From the IMG/VR virus record IMGVR_UViG_3300009129_001581, positions 1 through 59,425 of that record: a stretch of DNA of 59,425 bases; one strand, 5' to 3'. The notes under the pieces were generated by a model that had not been told where the DNA came from, did not search any database, and saw only the letters and a list, made by a program, of their open reading frames with translations. A program made the translations under genes and the position numbers. Positions 34,280-46,900 of the stretch are shown here, piece by piece. Position 1 is the first letter of the stretch. Each line of letters starts with the position of its first letter. This stretch comes from a virus.

Positions 34280-36085
34280 ATGTCGAAGAAAAGAAGACCT
34301 TTAATAAATTATACAAGTAGAGACTACTCTTCAATTAGAAGAGACTTATTGAATCATGTAAAAAAGTACTATTCTAGTACTTACAAAGATTTCAATGAGG
34401 CTTCTTTTGGGTCTCTTATGTTGGACACAGTGTCTTATGTGGGAGATATGTTATCCTTCTATTTAGACTATCAAGCAAACGAGTCTTTTATGGATACGTC
34501 GATAGAGTATGAGAATGTGATTCGTCATGCTAAAACATTAGGATATAAATTTAAAAATAATCCGAGTTCTCATGGGATGTGTACTTTTTTTATCCTAGTA
34601 CCATCCCAAATGAACAGCAATCGTCCTGACTTGAGGTATGCCCCGACATTAGAGAGGGGTTCTCTTGTATCAAGCTCCGGCGGAACGACGTATACACTAG
34701 TTGAAAATGTTAATTTTGCAGACCCCGATCATGAAAGGGTTGTGGCTATTGTCGATGATGCGGCAGACTCTTCTGCGCCAACTTTTTTTGCGATAAAGGC
34801 TGTTGGTCGAATTGTCTCTGGGGAATTAGCCGAATCTTATGAGACTTTGGGGGACTTTAGAAGGTTTAGAAAAGTATCTCTTCCGGGAGAAAATATATCA
34901 GAAATAGTCTCTGTTGTGGATGACGACGGAAACGAGTACCATGAAGTAGATTATTTATCTCAAGACGTAGTTTTTAAAGAAATTGTGAATAAAGATTTTA
35001 CTTTAGACTCAGTTCCTTCAATATTGAAACCAGTCGCCGTACCGAGAAGGTTTGTTGTTGAGCAAACTAATGAAAGAACTTTTTTACAGTTTGGTTATGG
35101 AAATGAGGATGAGATACTGGGTAATCCGATTATAGACCCTTCTCTAATCTCTTTGAATCTTCATGGGAAAAATTATGTAGAAACCCCCACATTTGACCCC
35201 TTGAGTTTAACAAAAACTGATAAATTTGGCATCTCTCCTTCTAACACCGTCTTAAGAGTCATATATAGGATCAATACAGAGAAAAATGTAAATGCGGCCG
35301 CCCGCGCGATAAATACCATAAATACACCGCTATTATACTTCAAGGATCGTCACGAATTAAGAGAAGACTTTTTAGAAGTCGTTCTCAATAGTATAGAGGT
35401 TGAAAACGAGGCTCCGGTTATAGGGGACATAACCTTACCAAAAACAGATGAAATAAAGAGGAGAGCAATAGACTCTTATGCAACACAACATAGGGCAGTA
35501 ACCAAGCAGGATTATAAAAGCATGACTTACTCCATGCCGTCTCAGTTTGGTGCAATAAAGAGATGTGCAGTATATCGAGACACAAATGATTTACAACGAG
35601 CCTTAAATATATATGTAATTTCAGAAGATTACAGGGGTGGTTTGGTTCAAACTAACAATACAATAAAGAAGAATTTAAAAACTTGGCTAAATTCAGTTAG
35701 GATGATATCTGATTCTGTGGAAATTTTGGATGCGAAAGTCATTAACTTGGGCATAAAGTATGAAGCTATAACAGAAAACTTTTCAAATAAAGAGAAAATC
35801 TTGAAGAAAGCAAACAATGCTTTGATAAAAGCATTGACAACAACACTCCCGGAAATAGGAGAAAATTTTTATATTTCGTCTGTTTTTAAGGTCCTGAAAG
35901 ATGTTGAAGGTATATTGGATGTTACAAGTGTGAAATTGCAACACAAAACGGGAACCAATTATCATGATTCAAGAATAGAGTTATCGGAAAGGATTTCCCG
36001 CGATAACCGCGTATTCATGACTCCAGGGCAATATCTCTGGGAAATCAAATATCCAAAATTAGATATTATAGGTATTTTGAAGTAA
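34280..36085 (+). CDS. 6: Baseplate wedge protein, gp6/baseplate J family
   Basis: 601 residues (T4 gp6 is 660). N-terminal INYTSRDYSSIRRDLL, then DFNEASFGSLMLDTVSYVGD and MLSFYLDYQANESFMDTS is the signature of baseplate J/gp6 proteins. The centre has HRAVTKQDYKSMTYSMPSQF, another family block. gp6 dimers form the ring of the baseplate that changes shape on contraction. The start lacks a clear Shine-Dalgarno. The stop overlaps the next start (TAATG). Confidence 0.93.
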   Translation: MSKKRRPLINYTSRDYSSIRRDLLNHVKKYYSSTYKDFNEASFGSLMLDTVSYVGDMLSFYLDYQANESFMDTSIEYENVIRHAKTLGYKFKNNPSSHGMCTFFILVPSQMNSNRPDLRYAPTLERGSLVSSSGGTTYTLVENVNFADPDHERVVAIVDDAADSSAPTFFAIKAVGRIVSGELAESYETLGDFRRFRKVSLPGENISEIVSVVDDDGNEYHEVDYLSQDVVFKEIVNKDFTLDSVPSILKPVAVPRRFVVEQTNERTFLQFGYGNEDEILGNPIIDPSLISLNLHGKNYVETPTFDPLSLTKTDKFGISPSNTVLRVIYRINTEKNVNAAARAINTINTPLLYFKDRHELREDFLEVVLNSIEVENEAPVIGDITLPKTDEIKRRAIDSYATQHRAVTKQDYKSMTYSMPSQFGAIKRCAVYRDTNDLQRALNIYVISEDYRGGLVQTNNTIKKNLKTWLNSVRMISDSVEILDAKVINLGIKYEAITENFSNKEKILKKANNALIKALTTTLPEIGENFYISSVFKVLKDVEGILDVTSVKLQHKTGTNYHDSRIELSERISRDNRVFMTPGQYLWEIKYPKLDIIGILK

Positions 36086-37932
36086 TGAGCATAAAAAAGA
36101 TTTTTAGTTCTAAAGACAACACAATAACAAACGCATACAAATCCAATTTATCTGACACGGGAGAGCTCTCTAACATGGGGAAATCAGATATAATGGAGGT
36201 TTTTTCTATTTTTGGTCAAATGTCTTCGGATTCTGTAGAGAAAACTAGAATTTTAATAGATTTCCCAATAGAAGATATAAAGACACTTAGGGATAATGGG
36301 GATATTCCTGATTCTGGGAGTGTTTATTTTTATTTGAATTTATACAATGCACGCCATGGTCAAACAACACCGGAAGATTTTGTTATGAAAATCTCACCGA
36401 TATTATCGGAGTGGGAGGAGGGCTACGGCCTAGACATGGAAGGCTATGTTGATACCGGCGCCAGCAATTGGATATCTGGTTCCACAGCCGTCAAATGGGG
36501 ATCCCCCGGCGCAGATTTTATGAACCCTGATTTGATTGTTGGGCAGAATTTTGTAAAGACTTTTGATTTTAAAGCGCCCACCGATGACATGAACGCTGAC
36601 ATTACTGACGTTGTTGAAGAATGGTTAAGTGATATCGCCGCCGCCGGCGCACCCGCTACAACAGATATAGTGTTTCCCACTGATGAGCAGGGAAACACTA
36701 TTTTAAATACAGAACACATCACGCTATATGACTATACGCATGCAGGTATAAAATATGAATTCACCAACACTTTGGTGGATACGTTTAGAACAGGCTCTGA
36801 TGGAATTAGTTGTGCTATTCAAATTGCAGAAGACATCTCCGATACAGTAGGGTATTTTAAAGAAGCGATAGAACTGTGTCATTCAGGGCGCCTCACGGTT
36901 ACAAGGGAGGGGGGAACCAACACACTGGGGCTGACTCAGGCTCAGTCCGGAATAAGTGGGAATACAAAAGTCGTGTCAACGTTGACTGGTGTTACGTCTT
37001 CCGATTTTTCTTCTGGAACTAAATTAAAGAGTCTTGGATTAGCAGTTTCGTTATCTGGGTCTTATGAAGATGGCTCTTACAAGAGATCTTTTTACACTAA
37101 AAAATTCTTTACGCGAGGGTCGGAGTACTTTTTTAAGAGACCCTCCATTAATATAGTTTGGGATTCTTCTATCAAAGATGATAGAGATAGGGTTAATTTA
37201 AGCTCAGCTCTTCTGCCTTCTGCTAAAAACTTATATAGTTTGGTTTTTTACAACCACCCTAGGGGAAAGTTCGAGGACGTCCCAGGTTTGTTGCCGACCA
37301 TGAGGGTTTCATTTCATGATACTCCTGGGACTGATGCTATAGCTTTAGCAGCCGGCGGTTCAGTTGCGCAAGAAGGGGATACGTACGCGACCGCGACTAG
37401 AAAAGCGAGAGGAATATATTCAGTTGACGTTGAATTTAAAGATGCTTCTAAAACTTCGCTTTATGATGTGTGGCATACGGGGGTTGGCAACACTAGGGTT
37501 GACTTTAACACTGGATCTTTCGTAATTAATACTGTCTCTAATCAGGGGTTTATAAATGAGCCGGAATATACTGTAAAAATCAAAAATTTAAGATCAGAAT
37601 ACTCTCGCGATGAAACAGTGAGATTTCGCTTGTATTCAAGAAATAGGAGCCAAGATAGTAATATCTATACTGTCGCGACCGCGTCTCCCCCAATTAACAT
37701 AATAGAAGAAGCTTATTATAGTATTAACAGGGTGGCGGATAATTTAGAAATATTTCCATTTAGCACTGGTTCTGTAAAATATACAAAGCTATCCTATGAT
37801 GTGAGTGGGAGCTATTTTGATGTGGACATGTCTTTATTGCAAGAAGACCATGCTTACGAAATGAACTTTTTGTATAAAGATAATTTTATTTATAGAAGAT
37901 TAAGTGAAAATTTTAAATTTAGGGTCTTGTAA
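36085..37932 (+). CDS. Baseplate/tail structural protein, beta-rich
   Basis: 615 residues. The N-terminal 300 residues resemble a DNRLRE/CBM-like beta-sandwich: EKTRILIDFPIEDIKTL, SVYFYLNLYNARHG, then ISPILSEWEEGYG with the conserved W-x-E-G. The rest contains Ig-like beta runs (YTVKIKNLRSEYSRDETVRF). Position between gp6-like and the giant gene corresponds to wedge proteins gp7/gp8/gp10 in T4, but no direct similarity is claimed. Stop and next start overlap (TAATG). Confidence 0.7.
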   Translation: MSIKKIFSSKDNTITNAYKSNLSDTGELSNMGKSDIMEVFSIFGQMSSDSVEKTRILIDFPIEDIKTLRDNGDIPDSGSVYFYLNLYNARHGQTTPEDFVMKISPILSEWEEGYGLDMEGYVDTGASNWISGSTAVKWGSPGADFMNPDLIVGQNFVKTFDFKAPTDDMNADITDVVEEWLSDIAAAGAPATTDIVFPTDEQGNTILNTEHITLYDYTHAGIKYEFTNTLVDTFRTGSDGISCAIQIAEDISDTVGYFKEAIELCHSGRLTVTREGGTNTLGLTQAQSGISGNTKVVSTLTGVTSSDFSSGTKLKSLGLAVSLSGSYEDGSYKRSFYTKKFFTRGSEYFFKRPSINIVWDSSIKDDRDRVNLSSALLPSAKNLYSLVFYNHPRGKFEDVPGLLPTMRVSFHDTPGTDAIALAAGGSVAQEGDTYATATRKARGIYSVDVEFKDASKTSLYDVWHTGVGNTRVDFNTGSFVINTVSNQGFINEPEYTVKIKNLRSEYSRDETVRFRLYSRNRSQDSNIYTVATASPPINIIEEAYYSINRVADNLEIFPFSTGSVKYTKLSYDVSGSYFDVDMSLLQEDHAYEMNFLYKDNFIYRRLSENFKFRVL

Positions 37933-40900
37933 TGTCAAGTGATTGGAGAAATATTTTAAATAGATCGATCAAATCTCACTTTAAGAATTCCGAGAGATGG
38001 AAGCCGAACAGCCCTAAAGATTCGTCTAGACCACTTGAGGCTTCGTTAGAGGACTTGACAATATCTAGTTCTGGTTCTCGCGGCCCAATTGAGTCAGATG
38101 ATTTGATAGACTTGGTATTGGAAGAGAAAGAAAGATTTCTTCCAATAATGGATTTTAAAGAGCCGGCTTCCTTTGTTAAATTTGGGTCAGCTAAAAAATA
38201 TTATCAAGATTCGATTGAACGCATATACAGCTCGTTTCCATATGACGGTTCTTTAACAGAAAGAAAACAGTGGCTTGTGGAATCTTCTCTGCTTGACTTA
38301 TATATGTTTAACGTGGAATACCCGAAATCAACTGGGTATATCAATATTAAGCCGACCACGTGGGGAACTAAAAAGGCGGGCTCAACTTACGGCCTTAGTG
38401 ACACTCCAGAATATATTTTTATTACGGGAGGCCCACACGCGGATCCTACCGGGGATTATAAGACTGGAATTCCAAACAAGTTTGATATTGACTTGAAGAG
38501 AGAATCAAACTTGTTTTTGAGTTCTGCCGGTAACGCTGTTGAATTTTGGCTTCAAAAGGAGGAGATGACAGAGAGTGATAGAACCTGGAGAGAGGTGATT
38601 TTTGATTGTCATACATCCGAGCACACATCTTCACATACTCCCGCCGCTGGATCCCCCCATGCGCGCTTCAGAATAGAACTTTTACAAATACCTGACAGCC
38701 CGCCAGAGTGGGGCATAACCTATAAGAGTGGTTCTATTGGTATGACCACTAAAACGTTGAAAGCAGGCGCCGACATTCTTGGTACAACGTGGAATCACCA
38801 TGCTTTCAGCATACACAATAATGGTTCTAACTTAACTGTAAAATATTACAATAATGGGCAATTTTTTGATTCTGTAGTCGTTTCCACTAGCGAATCTTTC
38901 GGTGATGTTACTACTAATCTTGTTGCAACGATTGGAGCATTGGCAGCACCTATCGACCGAGAGCATGACGACTATGGAGAGACCGGCCTAGGATATGGTC
39001 AATTTTCTGGTTCTCTGGATGATTTTAGGTTTTGGAAAGCTCCGCGAGACGAGAAACAAATAGGGTATAATTTTAAGTCCCATATTTATGGTGGCACAAA
39101 CACGGTGGCATACAATACAGATTTGGGGATATATTACAAATTTAATGAAGGGATATCTTCCATAGATACCTTAGACGAACAGGTGCTGGATTACTCTGGA
39201 AGAATAAGTAATGGGAAGCTTATAGGTTATAACAGCAATAGTCGAAACACAGGATCGGCAATTACTGATTACACTTCTATACAAGAGGAGGGGGATCCGG
39301 TCCTGTATCCTGACCACCCGGATGTTTCTTCATTATATCAATCTAAAACAGAAGTAGGAGAATATTTCGACTATACTAACAATTCCTCTCTTTTAAACAC
39401 TATACCAAGTTGGCTTCTTGACGAATCTTTGAGTGAGTCTTCTGTTGGTAGAGCTACCTTATTGGAATTGCTGCAAACAGTTGCTTTTTATTTTGATACA
39501 ATCTTCTTTCAAATTAAAAATCTTCCACAGATAAAGGCCACGGAGTATTATGAATTTAACAATATTGATGATGAAGAATCTCTTAAGCCATATCCTTTTA
39601 TGGATCGCATTCTTTCTAGTTTTTCATTTGATCCTGCTGACATATTTGCAAATCTGTCAGACCAGGAAACGATTCTAAATCGACAAGACGACGTTTTCTT
39701 CGAAAGGGATATTTCAGAAGTCAAGAATTTTATTTATAAAAATATCTATAATAATTTAATTTATATTTATAAAACAAAGGGGACTGAAAAGTCTTTTAGA
39801 AACTTAATTAGATGTTTTGGTGTAGACAGGGAAGTAATAGATTTAATAGCATATTCAGATAATTACAAATATAAATTAGAAGATGATTTTTCTTTCGTAA
39901 CGGCAAGAACTAATGCCATAAATTTTGCCGCACCCAACTCAGCAGGGGCCTCTGTATATCAAAACATAGGGTCGTTTTCAGACTGTTACGATTATACTCC
40001 CGGGATAAATACTTCTACCCGCGGCCATACAATTTCATATAGTGTTAATATTAATTTTCCGGCACCTCTTGAATTCAAAGCTTATGAATCAACCTCAACA
40101 ATGGCCCTGTCTAGCTCCATATTCGGTGTGAACACTCCAGAATTTTTAAATACCGGTGTCACTACTACTTTGAGCCCAAACCATGATTTGAGATTATACG
40201 CTGCGAAGAGCTTTGATACTTCGCTAGATTCGAAATTGGTTGTAGAGAGCACATCAATGGACTTCTCTTTGGAGGGCCCGGTGATCCCGAGAGCATATCA
40301 AGACCGGGATTTTAATGTTTTAGTTTCGGTATCACCAGGATCAGATTTTGGATCTTTGGTGTCTGGGAGTTCAGATAAATATACTATAACATTGCGTGGC
40401 TATTCTTACATATCCGACCAAGTAGAGGACTTTTTTGAAGTCTCAACAGAAGTCGACGGCAGCGCCGCAGAAAACTTTTTATCTTCGAATAAGAGGCACT
40501 ATGTTGGAGCAGAAAAGTTAAATTTAACCGGCTCAGTTATCAATTCATCGGATTTAAAGATAGTTTCTTTTAGGAAATATTTGTCGAATATATCACCTGA
40601 AGAACAAAAATATCATGCTTTGGATTTAGAAGTATTTGGGCTAGATAACCCAATGAAGGATGCGAACCTTATGGTTAAGGATTCTCAAAATTATGAATTA
40701 AATAACTATAATTCTTTGGTTTTGAACTGGCAATTTGAGAAGGTTACAAAATCAGATGCTGAGGGGTCGTTTGGTGTTTATGACCTTTCGTCTAAGCAAC
40801 CCGGTTACGGAGAAGTGGAGGATATAAAAGGAAATGAATATCCCGGTCTAGGCCATAATTTTGATGCAAACGACTCTAGATTTATTTTACTGCACACACG

Positions 40901-43900
40901 CCCTGCGGCGAAGCAGGCCCTTCCAGAAACTTTATTTAGTTCAGATATGGTGAATATAAACACGTCGGAAGAAGGTAGTGAAAAATTTGTAAAGGGCTCA
41001 AGACCCGTTAACAGGATTTATTCTTTTGAAAAAAATATGTATAAAACAATTTCAGAAGAGATGATGAAGTTTGTTGGTTCAGTCGCTTCTTTGGGGGATC
41101 TTATAGGTGATCCTGTTAACAAATATAGGGAGTCCTATAAGGATTTGGACAAAGTAAGACAGCACTTTTTTAACTTTGTCGAAGGCGATCTAGACTTGGA
41201 GAAGTATCTTATTTATTATAGGTGGGTAGACAGTGCCTTATCTCACATGATTGACCAACTTAAACCACTAACAGTTGACTTTTCTGAAGATATAAGAAAT
41301 ATGGTTGAGAGCCACGTTTTTGAGAGGAGTAAGTACCAACACAAATTTCCAACAATTGAGGTTCATGGTGTGATTCCAGAGGCACCTTTGTATGGTATTA
41401 ACGAATTATTATATGATTGGGAGCATGGTCACGCACCCGTGTCAAATACCAGAGCCTATGCGACAAATATATTAAAATTCGGAGGACCTACCGCGGCAGA
41501 TGGTGATAAATTTACAATTAGTACTCCATATCCACATCTTGGGATTAACCCATCTGTAGTGAGAATTACATTGGTACCAAACTTAAGTGCACCCTACGAT
41601 AGTGTGCCAGAGTCGCACATCTATATTGTCAGGCCTTCCGCGCCTACTACAATTAGAAATAGGGTAAGGGATGTTATAAATGGTACGTTGTCGGATCCGT
41701 CAAAAGCAAGCTATGGGTCGGATTTGTCTTTGGCTTCCGGCGTCCCCAGTATTACTGCGATAGATAACGGAAGCTATTCTCTCGACCTCCGCGCTAATGA
41801 TTATGGTGAAGCTGGTAATGATATAACTCTCGCTAACATAGTTGGGTCTAGTGTGCAGTCAAGCTTGTTTGTTGGCGGCACGGGTGGCGAGTCCAACAAG
41901 GATAACTGCCTTTGGTGGAAAGACCGCGCGGAAAGGAACGAAACATCTTCAAATAATATATCTAATCTTATTGCATCTGGGGATACTGCTTTAGACAACA
42001 ACAGAGAACAGTTGAGACAGTTTATGAACTCTGATGTAACGGGATCAACTTATGCTTTGAGAAGATTCGCGAGACCCTATAGATTGTCTGTAGAAAGAGA
42101 TTTCACTTATCGTGCCGGCCACAACTTTATTAAGGCGAATAAAATCACAAATCTTTTTGAGGATGTTCAAGAGTTCGAGCTCTCTGTGAAAGCCAGTGAT
42201 TTGACGGAGAAGACAACTTGTTCGGATATAGTGCTTGACCCAAATGAAAAGAAAAGGCTTACAGGAGTTTTTGAATCTTCCGTCGACGAAGAGTACTTGA
42301 ATACAGATTCTGACTTTTTACTTCCCTTTTCCATACACAGTTCTTCGGTGGATTCTGGCTATGTTGTTGGTTCGGGGCTCTATGCTATTCACAAATATGC
42401 CGATATAACAAATTTGCATGTTGACCACACATCAAAAACAGGAGAAAGCCCACTCCAGGGTGTATTCACTGAAACTCATGTTGGCGGAAATACGCACCGC
42501 CATGTTTATCCGTGTACTGAAGAATTCTCCGGCTGGACTCTCGCAGATCGACCTGAAGAATTTGCAATACTTATTGATTCAACTGAAATATTATTTAAGG
42601 ACCCAACAGCAGCTCCTTGGATCTCTAGAAGAAGCATAGCTAGGGAGGGGCTAACAAAGCGACCAGTTAATATCAGGAATATAAAAAACAAACTTACAAC
42701 TTCTTCTCTGGGTAATTATGACCATGATTACGAAGTGGTGTTATCTAGCGGGAGAAACACTCGCACCCTGTCTGATTATGAGGCTAGTTTTCATATTACG
42801 GGATCTAAAAATACTGATGATCACCCGCATCCAGACAATGTAGTGGATATTTCCAACCCAGAAAGACAACCCACAAAACATATTATTGTTAGCAAATTTT
42901 CCAGAATCGGCGGCCCCGGCCCAAGAAGTAACTATTTATCAGATCCTATATTCGGAGATGTGTCTCCGTACAATAGTATGGCATATGCCAACCTTAGAGC
43001 AAGGAATGCCTATAACGCGCTTCTTAATGAACATTCTTCTCAATTTGGGTTAAGATCTGGCTCTATGCCGATTCCAGCTATTGACTACGATATTACTTCT
43101 TCTTTTCCGGATGATGATATAAACCTTAGGCCATGGCTGGTGCCATCCGTCGCATCTTCAATTCATGCGACAAATAGGAACACCGAGTATGTTGCAGCAG
43201 AAGGAGAGACTCGTACCATTGAAGCAAGATACGATACCAGCAACGTGACATACCATATTCCGAGATCGGATTTGCAATATTCCTGGATTTCCAAATCATC
43301 TAACATGACCACCTCCAGCTTCTTTGGGCATGAATCTGAATATACAATTCCCAATGGATCTAATGGAAGTACCTACAACAGGCTCACTTTTCATGACTCT
43401 TCAATTCTGGGAGTCACTAACTTGGAAATCGATACTTCTTTTGTTGAGTTTGGGGTTCGAAAATCCCAAGAATATCAAGAGGTTAGTGATTATTTGTTAT
43501 CATCAAATAAATCAAAAATAGAATCCGATCGCAGAGGTCTGACAATAGTAAACTCGAATAAGGAAAGCCTTGCCTTGGGTTTTTCAAACTATGAGATTAA
43601 GAACGGGGATACCAATCATCAGAATGTTTTTAAATATTATTTAAAAAAAGGTGGATCAGATATATACAATTCTAATTTTAATTCTGAATCGGATGATTCA
43701 CTCCCGACAAATTGGTCGACGTATCAGCTTAACGGCGCCAACTGGGATGCTCCCACCGGTGGTGGTTCGTCGGGAAATGTGCTCCCCTCTATCCAAACAA
43801 TGACATCGGGAGATGTTCTTTATTATGATGATTTTTCAATTTATCCAACAGGGACATTATCTCACAATTGGAAAACACAAGCATGCGTCGGCATTGGCGA

Positions 43901-46900
43901 CGCCGGCGAATGCAACATAAATAATCAGTTAGCAGGCTGCAGAACTGTAACCCCACCCCACGGTAATTCTAGTTTTGCCTTGGTGATGGATGGTCCGGCT
44001 ACGGCAAACCCCCCCGGGAGTTTTACCGGGCAATCTGGCCTCTATCGCTGGGCCACTTTGCTACAACCTTTTATTCCATCTTCGGGCTCAAGAGGCCTAG
44101 GGATGGGTGATGGCGATATTACCATTTCATTTAAATTTCAAACGCTGGGTGCGGCATACGATCTTGACATTCCAGCTATTGGAGGCGACGCCGCGATTAA
44201 TGTAACAAACGACTCTCCCGCCACCGGCGAAAGGTTAATAGTTCAGTATGGTACTTGTGACAATCTTAAAACTTCAGCTGTGCCCTCGGCCTGGACGACG
44301 ATTGCTACTTATGACAATACCAGTGCCCAATATGATAATACCTGGACATCAGTTTCTCATAATATATCAGAACCATTGACAGAAGGGCAGATTCGCAATT
44401 ATCAAGTTATAAAGTTTAGATTCCTGCAGGAAGCCCCTAATGCTGATGCGCATGACAGCCACTGGTTTATACAAGATTTGGTAATTAAACATCCCTTATC
44501 TGGAGAAAAAGCTCTAGTATTACAGGGGGGTTTTGAAAAATCTCCGTCTGTTATATCCGATGTGAACCCGCAGATTCAATTCGGTGCACTGTCCACCGCC
44601 GGCGGCAGTCTCCTTGGCGCAACGTCTCCGTATTATGGCGGCGGCGACAGGAAAGTGGAGCTGGGAGCATTAAATATTACAGGCGCCTGCACAATGGAAT
44701 TTGATGTTTTTTGCGGCTCAAATAGATCAATTACTGATTTTAGTCCGGGCCACGACACCAACGCGGTCACTACCGGCAAAGGTGAGTCCGATTACTTGCA
44801 AAATAGGGTCTATAATCGCGCCGCCCTCGTATATGAAAACAAGTTTCAGTACGAGTGGGTGCCAAAGAGATCTGGATACTCGGAAAGGCGATACGGGCCT
44901 GAGAATAATCCCAATACATTTATGGCTTATAGCGGTTCTTTGGCTGCTCCCATAGCTAAGGTTGCGGTGGGTTACGGTTTTTCTACCAACGCTGTTTGGC
45001 CAGTAAGGGACGATTCATTAAAATATTCTAGTGATTTTGCCTCGCTTGATGACAATGTTAATTCTGTTTCAGGGTGGACTCTTAGCCCGGCTCATAATGA
45101 GGGCGTTTCACAGGGCATAACTATTGATTCATATAACAATAGTACTCACGGATCAGATTCAGTTCTTGTTTTGAAGGGTACTCCTCTTGCTGCAGCTAGT
45201 TTGAATCCTGCTCTCGACCGGGGCCCCGCAGACTATAACACCGGTACAAAATACTGGAGATCTGCGACACTGCCGTATACTCAAATTGCTGGCTCGGGCT
45301 CAATAATTGTTTATTTCGACTACTATAAAGGAACAGCACAGGACAGCAACGCTGGGCCCGCAGGCGCAAGTTATCTTAATTTAAATGCTCCAGAAACCGG
45401 AGATACTCTTTATCTTCAATGGAAGACAAAGAACGACACTTGGGCAAAAGCTAACACTGCTTGGTCCACGGATGAACCAACTTCAGATGATGTCTATCCA
45501 GCCCCCGGATATGCTAGGAGAGTTAAGGTTCTTATTGATAGGTATTTAGCCGGCTTTTTGGCTCCCACCGATCGCATTGACTTGAGGTGGCTCTCTGTTT
45601 CCAACACCAATGCAACTGATTCGGATCACTGGGGCATTAGTAATATAAAAGTATATAAATCAGCATGTTTTCACCCGGATTATGATCCCGCTGACGAGCT
45701 CCAGTATCAGGCCTTTTTACCTCCAGATCAGGAGACTGGTGAAGACATTTCCCTTATGGGTGTCACGACCGCAGGCCCACATATTCGTGTTCCCACTTCA
45801 GGCGCCGACCCCGTTCATGATTACAGTGGTAAAAAAATATTTGCCTTGGCGGGCATGCCGGTTCCATATAATGGGAGATTATTTGGTGTTGGTGACAGTG
45901 GGCACCCTGCTAGTGATGAGGGGGATTTACCTTCGGGGTATTCAACTGATACCGGTTACGGAATGGACCCCCAGGTTTTTAACAGTTCAGAGGCACATAC
46001 CACAAAACAACCCATTTGGCTAACCGGCCCTGCGCGGCACCAGAACTTCATCGAGGATCCTCCATCCGGCCCAGCTGGGATTGGCGATGCTGACCATTAT
46101 TATAGGTATGTTGAAATTGACCAGGTATTTAGAAATCAAGTAGAATTGGAGATGTATTATGCCGCTGCAGGTGGAGATATAGGTGAAGACTTTTTTGGTA
46201 CCGGTACCACCAGTGGTGTTGCGAACAACAACTCTCCAGAAACTGCATCTGGTCAAGCCAACGAAGAATTTCTTTGGGTTCAGTACTCATTTGTGAGCTC
46301 TTCACCAGTAAAATGGTACACTGCTTGGGTTTCGCCCAATGTTGTTGCGCATGATAGCTGGCCAGCAGCAGCCACTATAGAAATACCAACGGACGCCGGC
46401 CTATCTGGGGCAGAGGACCACACTTCTTACGCGTTTACTGAATTTCAACACCATCAAGCTATTACGCAAGAAGAGCTGGAAAGAGGGTTTAAAATAAGGT
46501 TTATTTCCATGACGCATAGCGATCCGGACGATACAGGGGTCCTTCCGAGCCTGGACGCTTGGGGTTTCTGGGTCGATTATATTAAACCTGCTTCAACACC
46601 GCGCGTGCCATCGATTGGTGAAACACCGATTCGAACATCGCCAGCTATCAACCATTGGCCAGCCGTAGTTGATGGCTCCAGCACCGAGAAAACCCCAGAG
46701 TATTGGAGGTGGATAGAGCTTAGCTCGTCTGCGGTTAATTGGGCCACACAGGAGAATCGCCGCGGCATTGCTATTGAATATGAGGTTTATGCCGGTTCTG
46801 ATACCGACTATAGCGACGCTGGCGAATCGTCGTCAGACGCTTATGGCTTGGACAAGCCCGAAGAGTATGAAAACCTTTATTTCCAGTATAAAAAGGGATC

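Noticed and set aside
45682-46023. 113-codon frame inside the giant gene in another register
   Set aside because: Composition looks like an out-of-frame shadow, and the giant frame with reelin-like motifs is clearly the coding one.
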